Part shown: positions 19,897 to 27,887 of the stretch, in pieces | How the letters are laid out: each line of letters starts with the position of its first letter | How positions within the stretch are numbered: the stretch's first letter is position 1 | Assembly (NCBI RefSeq): GCF_022568815.1 | Contig: NZ_JAKZHX010000003.1 | Coordinates: forward strand, 62,001-126,000 | Length of the DNA stretch: 64,000 bases | Direction of reading: 5' to 3' | From: Undibacterium paludis | GTDB lineage: Bacteria > Pseudomonadota > Gammaproteobacteria > Burkholderiales > Burkholderiaceae_D | The notes under the pieces: model-generated | The model's input: only the letters and a program-made list of their open reading frames with translations | What the model was told of the DNA's origin: nothing | Databases searched by the model: none | Made by a program: the position numbers and the translations under genes

Positions 19897-22068
19897 TTAC
19901 TTGCCTTCCTGACCTGCAGTTTTTGATTTTCCTGTCTCGGTAATCAAAGGTGTAGACAATAATTTCCCTTTTTCCAGATTGGGCATCAGATTTTCTGTGG
20001 CTGTGTCCTTGGACGGAGCAAGTTGCGAACGCATATAATCATAGCGATCTACCGAGACATTGGTGCTTTGCTCAGCACTGCGGAGCACTGTTGGGCGTAA
20101 AAAAACCATCAGGTTGGTCTTGCCACGCTTGGTAGTTTGGTATTTGAACAAATTGCCGATGATGGGTATATCACCGAGACCGGTTACTTTTTCCACGCCA
20201 TCATTGGTTGTGTCCTCAATCAGACCGCCCAAGGCAATGATCTGGCCATCGTCAACCAGTACATTGGTGGAAATGGAGCGTTCCTTTGTGATGATACCGG
20301 AGGGATTGGTGGTGTCGTCAATGCTGGACACCTCCTGGTAAATGGCCATCTTGACCGTCCCGCCTTCGGAAATCTGCGGTTTGACTTTCAATTTCAGACC
20401 GACATTTTTACGGTCTATGGTCTGGAAAGGATTGGTGCCAGCGGTACCGCTCGCAGCCGTTGTGAATTGACCGGTAATCAAAGGTATGTTTTTACCAACG
20501 ATGATATTGGCTTCTTCATTATCAAGCGTCACCAGATTCGGGATGGACAAGACATTGGCATTACCATCCGTCTGCAATACATGCGCCAGCGCTCCCAGCC
20601 CCAGTTGACCATTGATCTGTCTGAAAATACCGACAGACAGACCATTGCCTGGCAATACTGAACCCGTAGTGGCTGCATTACCTGCAACCAGGGACAAAAT
20701 ATTATTGCCCTTGCTGTTGAATGCAGTACCACCACCAACGCGATATTTACTGTTGGCATCGCCAGACAGACCCATCCACTGTACGCCCAGCTCACTGGCT
20801 TTATCTGCACTGATCTCGACAATCAGTGCTTCAACATAGACTTGTGCCCTGCGTGCATCAAGCTGGTCAATCACGCTGCGTAAATTGCGGTAAACAGGCT
20901 CACTCGCGGTAATGATCAGCGTATTGGTTGCTGAGTCTGCCTGGATATAACCTGCTGCACCGCCGCCACCTGATGAGGAACTGCTGTTGGTGCTATTGCT
21001 GGCAAAAGATGGCATCGTGGATTGATTGCTGCCACTGTTTGCCGCAGCTACCGGGCTATTGGTGCCGCTGGCAGAATTGCCGACATTGGACAAACTGGAA
21101 GATGATTTACCTGCAGATGAAGTGTCGCCAGTAACGATGGAACGCAGAGTCTGGGCAAGTTTTTCAGCCTCGGCATTTTTCAGGTAAACTACATGTACAT
21201 TGCCCGGCTGCGCAGTTGGCTGGTCAAGCTTGGCAATCAGGGATTTGATCTGATTAGCCTTGGCAACTGAAGAAGCGCGCAGGAGTATCGAATTCGAACG
21301 CGGGTCTGCCAGCAGGACAGGCTTGGTCGGATCTGCACTGCCGCCAGCATCAATGACCTTGCTGACCATGGCGGCCAGATCAGAAGCGATAGCGTGCTTG
21401 ATGAGGATGACATCCATATCCGTCGTGGCAGGAACATCAAGCGCGGCGATGATCTTGTTGAGTCGCTTCAGGTTATCTGCATAATCAGTAATAACAACTG
21501 TGTTATTACCCGGGTTACCATTGATTGTATTGTTCGGTGAAATCAATGGACGCAATATCGTGACAATATTGGCAGCAGACTCATAATTCAGTTTATAGAT
21601 TTGCGTGGCGACCTGGTCCCCTTTGGCAGCTTCGTTTCTGTCTGCATGGGCAGTCTGGGTTGGGCCAGGTTGCAATTTGGCATCTGACTCAGGTACCACC
21701 TTGGAATAACCATCCGCAGTAACGACGGAATAGCCTTGCAGACGCAGAGTGGAAGTGAGCAACTTGAATGCCTGATCCTTGGTCATCGGCGTTTCTGAAA
21801 CCAGGTTGATCTGTCCCTTGACGCGAGGATCAATGATGAAAGTGACACCGGTATAGTGCCCTATCGCCTTGATCGCTGACTCGATGTCAGCGCCGACCAG
21901 GTTGATATCCACCGTATTCTTTGAAGGATCCTGCGCCATGGCCATGGGTGCAAGCAAAAATCCTGCAGTCAATACAGCAGCACCAGTCATTGCAGACAAT
22001 TGCTGGATAGGTTGGCGTAGCGTATTTCTTGTCATGGCGACCCTGATCTTTAATGGAAATGTTTTCAT
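19897..22068 (-). CDS. gspD: GspD, type II secretion outer-membrane secretin
   Basis: Forms the multimeric outer-membrane exit channel. The N-terminal signal peptide ends at about LAPMAMAQ. The N0 domain follows (VDINLVGADIESAIKAIGHY), then N1-N3 ring domains and the secretin domain with ALGGLIEDTTNDGVEKVTGL and DIPIIGNLFKYQTTKRGKTN. The loop inside N3 (about residues 320-380) is a long Ser/Gly/Asn-rich insertion. The first ATG overlaps the gspN stop (ATGA). A second ATG at 22035 would shorten the signal and is also possible. Length is 723 residues. The secretin is placed after gspN. Confidence 0.97.
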   Translation of the reverse strand: MKTFPLKIRVAMTRNTLRQPIQQLSAMTGAAVLTAGFLLAPMAMAQDPSKNTVDINLVGADIESAIKAIGHYTGVTFIIDPRVKGQINLVSETPMTKDQAFKLLTSTLRLQGYSVVTADGYSKVVPESDAKLQPGPTQTAHADRNEAAKGDQVATQIYKLNYESAANIVTILRPLISPNNTINGNPGNNTVVITDYADNLKRLNKIIAALDVPATTDMDVILIKHAIASDLAAMVSKVIDAGGSADPTKPVLLADPRSNSILLRASSVAKANQIKSLIAKLDQPTAQPGNVHVVYLKNAEAEKLAQTLRSIVTGDTSSAGKSSSSLSNVGNSASGTNSPVAAANSGSNQSTMPSFASNSTNSSSSSGGGGAAGYIQADSATNTLIITASEPVYRNLRSVIDQLDARRAQVYVEALIVEISADKASELGVQWMGLSGDANSKYRVGGGTAFNSKGNNILSLVAGNAATTGSVLPGNGLSVGIFRQINGQLGLGALAHVLQTDGNANVLSIPNLVTLDNEEANIIVGKNIPLITGQFTTAASGTAGTNPFQTIDRKNVGLKLKVKPQISEGGTVKMAIYQEVSSIDDTTNPSGIITKERSISTNVLVDDGQIIALGGLIEDTTNDGVEKVTGLGDIPIIGNLFKYQTTKRGKTNLMVFLRPTVLRSAEQSTNVSVDRYDYMRSQLAPSKDTATENLMPNLEKGKLLSTPLITETGKSKTAGQEGK

Positions 22069-22838
22069 TTGAACTCTAACGCGATTACGTCTTTATCACC
22101 GTCATTACGACGCTGCCCCAGCAAATTCAATAAATTTGCCAGCCTTGCTTCTTCACCTGCCTGTGCCCATGCCTTGCCTGAGAACTGGAAACGACCATTC
22201 TGCATCTTCCCATTACCAGCCAACATCATCGGCCCTTTCATGGTCAGTAACTGAATATCAGCTTCTGTCCCACGCATATCGAATGCCATTTGATAGCTGC
22301 CCAGCGGCTTGATCGGCGAAAGGCGTGACGCCATTTCCGCCAGTTCCAGTTGCAGATGCCCGGTCATTGCCATTTGCCCATTACTCTGGGTAAACAACAA
22401 GTCATTCCAGGACAAATGCAAAATACCGCTAGGTCCAACCGTATTCAACGGCGCGCCCAAACCCTCCAGTCGTTCCGGCGGCAAAAGCAGCACGGAAGGG
22501 CTGACATGCCATTGACTGAAATTACCTGTCAACCTGACCGGCGCAGACAGTGCCGCACTGTTTTCCAGCTCCGCCTTGATTTGCCCCAGTAACAGCAGTG
22601 GTGAAATATGCCACTGAAAGCGCCCCGGAAACAATGGTGTCACCGGTCCGCTTTTACCAGCCGCCACGCCGATGAAGGCCGAACCCTGCCAGAAACTGCC
22701 CTGCACATCACCGAGGCTCAATCGGCCCTGGCTTTGCTTCTCGACCAGCAAACCCAGCCAGCTGGCCGGCAAAAAAATCACCAGAGTAATAACGACACTG
22801 GCAATGGCAGCCAATATCCAGGTCAGGCGCTTTAACAT
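22065..22838 (-). CDS. gspN: GspN, type II secretion accessory inner-membrane protein
   Basis: Accessory subunit of the secretion platform, anchored by one N-terminal membrane segment (LTWILAAIASVVITLVIFL). The periplasmic part carries family-type stretches such as LVEKQSQGRLSLGDVQGSFW and GLGAPLNTVGPSGILHLSW. Length is 257 residues. It lies between gspM and gspD; the stop overlaps gspD. The exact role of GspN is poorly defined in the family. Assignment is by similarity pattern and position. Confidence 0.88.
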   Translation of the reverse strand: MLKRLTWILAAIASVVITLVIFLPASWLGLLVEKQSQGRLSLGDVQGSFWQGSAFIGVAAGKSGPVTPLFPGRFQWHISPLLLLGQIKAELENSAALSAPVRLTGNFSQWHVSPSVLLLPPERLEGLGAPLNTVGPSGILHLSWNDLLFTQSNGQMAMTGHLQLELAEMASRLSPIKPLGSYQMAFDMRGTEADIQLLTMKGPMMLAGNGKMQNGRFQFSGKAWAQAGEEARLANLLNLLGQRRNDGDKDVIALEFK

Positions 22839-22880
22839 AAACTTCTCATCGACATCTCTTCAGGCTTTATTGTCCCAGGA

Positions 22881-23381
22881 TCAGGAGTTACTTCTTTGCT
22901 GCTTCAGTGAGATCGTGGCGCTGACCTGACCAACCTCAAGCAAAGCAACCAGCTTAGCCTCCTCCACTGTCAATCTTGATGCCTTTTGCATTTCAACCAG
23001 CCACTCCATCAGGTTGGCATAGGCAGCGGCAGGTATCTGCAAGCGCACCAGATCATCGGTAACTGAAATAGTTTGCGCCTTGATGCCGCGTCTTGTCAGC
23101 GAAGCTTCCAGTTGCTCGCGGCTTACCGGCGGCACCAGCTCAGACAAGCTGACAGCCAGCTTCGACTGCTGTTTGCTCAATTCATTGATTTCTGCCAGCT
23201 TCTGGTTCAGGACAGGCAAGTCTTCACTGAGCTTCTTCCTGCCACTCAATGCGGGCGACAGTAAGAAACCATAGATGATTGCGGACACAATAACCAATGC
23301 GCAAATCAGCAGCATATTACGCTCACGTTGTGCGCGCGCTTGCCAGAATAGATTGAATTGCTCTTTGAGTGCACTCAACAT
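22881..23381 (-). CDS. gspM: GspM, type II secretion inner-membrane protein
   Basis: Small bitopic subunit that pairs with GspL. It has a short cytosolic N-terminus (LKEQFNLFWQARAQRERNML), a membrane segment at about 20-42 (LICALVIVSAIIYGFLLSPAL), a coiled-coil-like stretch (LPVLNQKLAEINELSKQQSK) and a ferredoxin-like periplasmic domain. Length (166) is typical. Its start codon shares a base with the gspL stop (TAATG), so translation is coupled. Confidence 0.92.
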   Translation of the reverse strand: MLSALKEQFNLFWQARAQRERNMLLICALVIVSAIIYGFLLSPALSGRKKLSEDLPVLNQKLAEINELSKQQSKLAVSLSELVPPVSREQLEASLTRRGIKAQTISVTDDLVRLQIPAAAYANLMEWLVEMQKASRLTVEEAKLVALLEVGQVSATISLKQQRSNS

Positions 23382-24640
23382 TACTTCTTACCCCCGATAC
23401 TGATACGCAACAAGCCTTCTGGTGTCGTTTTAAGTTCCAAAGACTGCTCAGCCAGAGCTGAACGCAATACATCTGTAGAAATTTGCGTGTTTGGCTTCAC
23501 TTTGACAAACAGGGCCCTGTCCTTGTACTCCACCGATGCAATGCCGCCGGGCACGCCGGTTCTATCCCATGCCTGGGTAAATTGGGACGCCATCACGGCA
23601 AAATCATTGGCGGCAAACTGACCGGCCACACGCTTGGCGGCGTTGACATTGAGTTGCATCTGTTTCAAGGCATCCTGGACCACAGTTTCTTTTGGGTACG
23701 CATTTCTGAACACCTGATTCAGGGATTTGTTGATCTCGTCTGCTTCACGCTTCATGCCCAGCCATTCAACATTAAGAGCAAGCACGTTTACCACCAGTAC
23801 TGCCAATGCCAGTCTGACTGGCCAACGCCATTTGCTCCAGTCAAAACTGGCCATATGTTCTGCAGCCACGCCCGTCATCAGGTCAGGCGTATCGGCGGCG
23901 ATGCCTGCGACTTTGTTGATCCAGCTGGCTGGCATGATTGTGATCCGGTCTTCCAACCCGGCTGTTTTCGCTGCCTGCTGATAAGCATCCTGGCTGGCGG
24001 GCGGTACATAAGCCAGCAAGTCCGGCGTTTTACTGAGTTGTACCAACATGGACAAGACGTCGGCCGGTGCGGTAGTTTCCACGCTTAGTCCCAGACCATG
24101 TTGCAGACCGTCACGCAATGACAACTCCAGTGTGTCATCTTTTTCTTCTATAAAGGCAGTCGCGGCTTCTGATTCGGGTTTGGCCGCGACATTGAAAGCC
24201 AGGCCCAGTTGCGAAGGATAGGCAGAAAATTTTCTGGCCGGCCAGTCTTTAACGTTGCGCGCCACGCTCTCCAGCCATGCACGATCAGCGACGACGACGC
24301 TCACCTCTCCGTCCTTTGCAGCACCCGCCACAAGTATCAGGTCGGCAGGATCATTGATCAACTGGTCTTCCAGCAGGTTTGGCAGGGCCTGCTTCAATTT
24401 TGCAGGCGACATCGGTGGGACTGCTGCAGTCAGCAGGCTGGCATCACTGGCTGCAAGCAAAAATGCGACCTGTTTTGCCGCTGAAGCCATGCTACGCAAT
24501 TCAGCAAGACTTGATTGGCCCTGTTGTTGCAAGCGCCCCTCATCAGAAATCAGTGCAAATGCCAGCGACTGGGCAGCCCAGTCCGGTCGATTTTGTGCCA
24601 CCACTCTGGAAGGCAGTGATATATACAGTGTGCTTGCCAT
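23381..24640 (-). CDS. gspL: GspL, type II secretion inner-membrane protein
   Basis: Bitopic platform subunit that recruits GspE. It has a large actin-like cytosolic domain (about 1-250) and a membrane segment near 275-297 (WPVRLALAVLVVNVLALNVEWLG). A periplasmic ferredoxin-like domain ends with LRSALAEQSLELKTTPEGLL. Length is 419 residues. It follows gspK by 6 bases and is coupled to gspM. Confidence 0.92.
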   Translation of the reverse strand: MASTLYISLPSRVVAQNRPDWAAQSLAFALISDEGRLQQQGQSSLAELRSMASAAKQVAFLLAASDASLLTAAVPPMSPAKLKQALPNLLEDQLINDPADLILVAGAAKDGEVSVVVADRAWLESVARNVKDWPARKFSAYPSQLGLAFNVAAKPESEAATAFIEEKDDTLELSLRDGLQHGLGLSVETTAPADVLSMLVQLSKTPDLLAYVPPASQDAYQQAAKTAGLEDRITIMPASWINKVAGIAADTPDLMTGVAAEHMASFDWSKWRWPVRLALAVLVVNVLALNVEWLGMKREADEINKSLNQVFRNAYPKETVVQDALKQMQLNVNAAKRVAGQFAANDFAVMASQFTQAWDRTGVPGGIASVEYKDRALFVKVKPNTQISTDVLRSALAEQSLELKTTPEGLLRISIGGKK

Positions 24641-24646
24641 TTTTAT

Positions 24647-25654
24647 TTAATTTTCCTTAACCCAAAGCACTGTTGTCGAAGCATTTGATGTTGTCGCATT
24701 ATCTGCCCGCTCTATCAGGGCACTGACATCCAGGGCTGAGCGGTTCATTTTGACTTTACCATTAACAATGAAAAAATTGGTTGAAACAGCCACGTCTTTC
24801 ACTGTCACTGCCTTCACTCTTTCTTCAAAACGCGACTTGAATTCATCCAGCGTTCTGAAATAGGCCCTGTCGCGACTGGCGATTATCATTGCCGCATCAG
24901 AGACACTCAAGCCCTCTATGCGCGCAGCCAGCACTTCAGGAAAGGTTGTATTGACATTAATCGCTGTCTTGCGCGGCAAGACAGTGACAAAAGCCTTGAT
25001 ACGTTCCATCATCTCAGGCGTAAATCCATTCACAGCCAGCAAATCATCGACTTGAGTAAAACGCAGGAATTGTACTGCAGTACCCGCGCCATCCACGGGA
25101 CTTTTTACCGGACCGGTCTCCGCTGCAGAAGAACTCGGCACAGCCGCCTTGACCTGTGTCTTCGCAACCATATCGGCAACGGACTGCGCCAGTTGGCCAT
25201 CAAACCGCAAATTCACCAGCAGGCGGGCAAAGGCATCGACTTCCCGCTGATCCACATAACCGTCCGTCGCAAGATTATTCAGGTTATACATGGCCTGGGC
25301 ATCAACCACCTGGCCTGACAAGGTGGCATCACTGTCATCACCGTCAGTGCGGGCATTTTCCACATACTGGTCAAGACGGGTGTCTGCCAGGGTAACCGCC
25401 CATGGTTCGCCCAGATGATCAACATTGGCAGACTGCCTGCCATCTTCGCGCAATATCAGCCTGGCCCAGTCTATGGCGCCACGCAATATCCATTTTTTTT
25501 GCAACTGCATGCGCTGGTTTTCTATTGAGCGCACTTGCACCTGCTGTTGCCAGAACAGGCTGGCAACGATAGTAATCGCCAGGGTCGTGAGCAACAGGGC
25601 CGTAATCACCGCCACGCCACGCTGGTGACGCAAGACATCCATTCTTGTCGTCAT
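24647..25654 (-). CDS. gspK: GspK, minor pseudopilin
   Basis: Large minor pseudopilin at the pseudopilus tip. The prepilin-like N-terminus (RGVAVITALLLTTLAITIVA) has a hydrophobic helix right after the cleavage-site Gly. As in other GspK proteins it lacks the strict Glu at position 5. The rest holds the alpha-domain insertion typical of GspK (from DWARLILREDGRQSANVDHL) and the helix-hairpin-helix-like region TAINVNTTFPEVLAARIEGL. Length is 335 residues. Its ATG overlaps the gspJ stop (ATGA). Confidence 0.93.
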   Translation of the reverse strand: MTTRMDVLRHQRGVAVITALLLTTLAITIVASLFWQQQVQVRSIENQRMQLQKKWILRGAIDWARLILREDGRQSANVDHLGEPWAVTLADTRLDQYVENARTDGDDSDATLSGQVVDAQAMYNLNNLATDGYVDQREVDAFARLLVNLRFDGQLAQSVADMVAKTQVKAAVPSSSAAETGPVKSPVDGAGTAVQFLRFTQVDDLLAVNGFTPEMMERIKAFVTVLPRKTAINVNTTFPEVLAARIEGLSVSDAAMIIASRDRAYFRTLDEFKSRFEERVKAVTVKDVAVSTNFFIVNGKVKMNRSALDVSALIERADNATTSNASTTVLWVKEN

Positions 25655-26328
25655 ACTGCCCCCAATAAGAAAACTTTGGTGACTGGCAATTCGCGGCCAC
25701 TGATCTGTATGGCGATCTCCAGCCCGTTCAGTTTTCCTGTCTGGCTTGGCACACCCGGAGCCGCCTGCACTGGCGTGCTGCCAGCCTCACTGCCGCCGGT
25801 GCGCCAACCATTTTCACCGTCTTTCCAGGTGCGCATGTCAAACCCGGTTATCATGCTTTGCAGGTCAATAGCAGGGCTGGCATCGGCATCTGACATGGCG
25901 CTTTGCCAGTCGCTGTCGAGGTTGGCCAGTTCGCGTGTCGCCAGCATTTCACGGCGACTGAGAACGCCATTGGCGACACGGTACACCACAACCTGCAAGC
26001 GTGTCGGCTGATTTTCTTCAAACACATTGCGTATCATGACCAGCCTGGTGCCTACCGCATTCAATACTTCGCGGCCTGGCAAACTGGCGGGATCAACCAG
26101 ATGAGCACAATCATTTTCGATTTGTGCAAAAGCCAGCTGTATGCCGCGTGTCTGCTCCATTTCTGCCGTCAATGAGGCACGGGCTCGGACGATACTGTCC
26201 AGCCCGCGCCAGCCAAGTACGGCAATGATGGCGAGTATGGTGATGGCCACCAGCAGTTCGACCAGGGTAAAGCCACGCGCATGCCCAATTCGCCTGGATG
26301 CCATGCGCTGCAGGATACTAGAGCGCAT
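25651..26328 (-). CDS. gspJ: GspJ, minor pseudopilin
   Basis: Minor pseudopilin of the tip complex. The prepilin site is G/FTLVELLVAITILAIIAVL, with the Glu at mature position 5. A conserved tract around RARASLTAEMEQTRGIQLA and a beta-rich C-terminal half follow. Length is 225 residues. Its start lies inside the end of gspI (11-base overlap), and its stop overlaps gspK. Confidence 0.93.
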   Translation of the reverse strand: MRSSILQRMASRRIGHARGFTLVELLVAITILAIIAVLGWRGLDSIVRARASLTAEMEQTRGIQLAFAQIENDCAHLVDPASLPGREVLNAVGTRLVMIRNVFEENQPTRLQVVVYRVANGVLSRREMLATRELANLDSDWQSAMSDADASPAIDLQSMITGFDMRTWKDGENGWRTGGSEAGSTPVQAAPGVPSQTGKLNGLEIAIQISGRELPVTKVFLLGAV

Positions 26329-26695
26329 TCGGCACCACCTGGGTCAGTTTGATGATCCTGCGTTCAGGTGTATCGGCTTCATAGACAAATACTTCCACCC
26401 GGCGAAATGAGGGATTGGGTGTCGCAATCACATGCTCTTCACACATCAGGTGCAACTCGCCTTGCGGACAGGCAAAAGTACGCTCACCAAAGGATGGCCA
26501 CTCATGGGCCAGGCGTATTTGCGCCAGGCGGTTTTCTGCTGACCAGGTCGCCATCATGGACGCGCGCAGATTGTTGCTGTTCTGTGTCAGGCTGGCAACC
26601 GCGCGCAGGCTCGCCATCAGGGCAGTCCCGACGATGACCAGTGCCACCAGGACTTCCAGCAATGTAAACCCGGATTGAGAACCTGAATACCGCAT
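26318..26695 (-). CDS. gspI: GspI, minor pseudopilin
   Basis: Minor pseudopilin that nucleates the tip with GspJ and GspK. The short leader MRYSGSQSG precedes FTLLEVLVALVIVGTALMA, with Glu5 in place. Length (125) is standard. The gene follows gspH by one base and overlaps gspJ. Confidence 0.93.
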   Translation of the reverse strand: MRYSGSQSGFTLLEVLVALVIVGTALMASLRAVASLTQNSNNLRASMMATWSAENRLAQIRLAHEWPSFGERTFACPQGELHLMCEEHVIATPNPSFRRVEVFVYEADTPERRIIKLTQVVPNAL

Positions 26696-26696
26696 C

Positions 26697-27164
26697 TTAT
26701 TCCATCGAAAAATGACCTATGCCATCGGCACGTACGCTGACCTGCTTGTCATCGGACTTGATGGTGAGGAGAAAAGGTTTATCCACCGGTTCACGACCGA
26801 AGATGATGCGCATCGCCGTCGAAGTATCGCCATTTTTAGGCTGTAGCAGCAGTTGCACGGGAGCCGTCTGAAAACTTCTTTCGCGCAGCATGTCATCTTT
26901 TATTGGCGACCATATCCTGTCTTCCCGCACCAGGAAGCGGTAACCATTCTGGTCAACTTCAAACGCCACGGGCAAGTTGCGGACGATGGCTTCATCACGG
27001 GCCAACTGCAATAGCAAGGCAATCCTGCGCGCATCATTTTCAAGACGCTGCTGCTGTCCTGGCACGGCGTTAATCGTCACGGCCCCTAGAATGAGGCCGA
27101 AGATCATCAATACCACCAATAATTCCAGCAAGGTAAAACCGCGCTGCCCATGCCTGATATTCAT
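26697..27164 (-). CDS. gspH: GspH, minor pseudopilin
   Basis: Minor pseudopilin linking the tip to the GspG shaft. The prepilin motif is G/FTLLELLVVLMIFGLILGAV after the 8-residue leader MNIRHGQRG. A downstream family tract reads ARRIALLLQLARDEAIVRNL. Length is 155 residues. It lies 9 bases after gspG. Confidence 0.93.
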   Translation of the reverse strand: MNIRHGQRGFTLLELLVVLMIFGLILGAVTINAVPGQQQRLENDARRIALLLQLARDEAIVRNLPVAFEVDQNGYRFLVREDRIWSPIKDDMLRERSFQTAPVQLLLQPKNGDTSTAMRIIFGREPVDKPFLLTIKSDDKQVSVRADGIGHFSME

Positions 27165-27173
27165 CTAAGCTGC

Positions 27174-27635
27174 TTATAAGTCCCAGGAACCGATATCGGC
27201 GTCTTCACCCGCGCCGCCTGGCTGACCATCCGCACCAAGAGAGAACACGTCGATTTCGCCATGAATACCTGGCGACATGTATTGATAGGGTTTGCCCCAT
27301 GGGTCATTACGCAATTTTTCTATGTAACCACCAGCAAGCCATGAGTTTGCCGGTGGACCGGAGGTCGGTTTTTCGATCAAGGCCTGCAAGCCCTGCTCAG
27401 TCGTTGGATAACGCTGATTTTGCAGCTTGTACATTTTCAGCGCATTGACGATGGTTGAAATATCCTGTTTGGCCGCCGTTACCCTGGCTTCGTGCGTGTA
27501 ACCAACCAGCCTGGGCACCATGAATGCGCCCAGAATTGCGATGATGGTAATCACCACCATGATCTCTATCAAGGTAAAGCCACGTTCAGACCTGGGCTTG
27601 CGGCCTGAGCGCTTGACTGCAGAAAAATTGAACAT
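27174..27635 (-). CDS. gspG: GspG, major pseudopilin
   Basis: Major shaft pseudopilin of the type II secretion system. The start is set at ATG 27635, giving a 19-residue basic leader before G/FTLIEIMVVITIIAILGAFM. An upstream extension to 27689 is AT-rich and not family-like. The body has YKLQNQRYPTTEQGLQALIE, LRNDPWGKPYQYMSPG and a calcium-binding-type end (SLGADGQPGGAGEDADIGSW). At 153 residues it is close to the family norm. It is the first gene of the twelve-gene secretion operon, and the promoter should lie in the 250 AT-rich bases upstream. Confidence 0.95.
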   Translation of the reverse strand: MFNFSAVKRSGRKPRSERGFTLIEIMVVITIIAILGAFMVPRLVGYTHEARVTAAKQDISTIVNALKMYKLQNQRYPTTEQGLQALIEKPTSGPPANSWLAGGYIEKLRNDPWGKPYQYMSPGIHGEIDVFSLGADGQPGGAGEDADIGSWDL

Positions 27636-27887
27636 AAATTGAATAATTAAATTGTAATTTCTAAAAATGCAAAAAATAATACTTGGCAATCAAACTTGCG
27701 TCGACGCAGTATAAATCCTGAGTTCCACTATTTGTCTGTTTTCTGTATCGAATAGTAACAAAAATGTAAGCAAAGCAAGTAAAAAAATTGCTCTTTTGCA
27801 CTTTAAAAGTAAAATTTTGCAAACATTTAACAGAAAAATGGGCTAAAAACACTCAAAAACAGTCACACATACTACCACCAGTATATT

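Noticed and set aside
27869..27884. ATACT/AGTAT inverted repeat after the molybdenum hydroxylase gene
   Set aside because: Only five A/T-rich pairs. The T-run comes later and is not adjacent.
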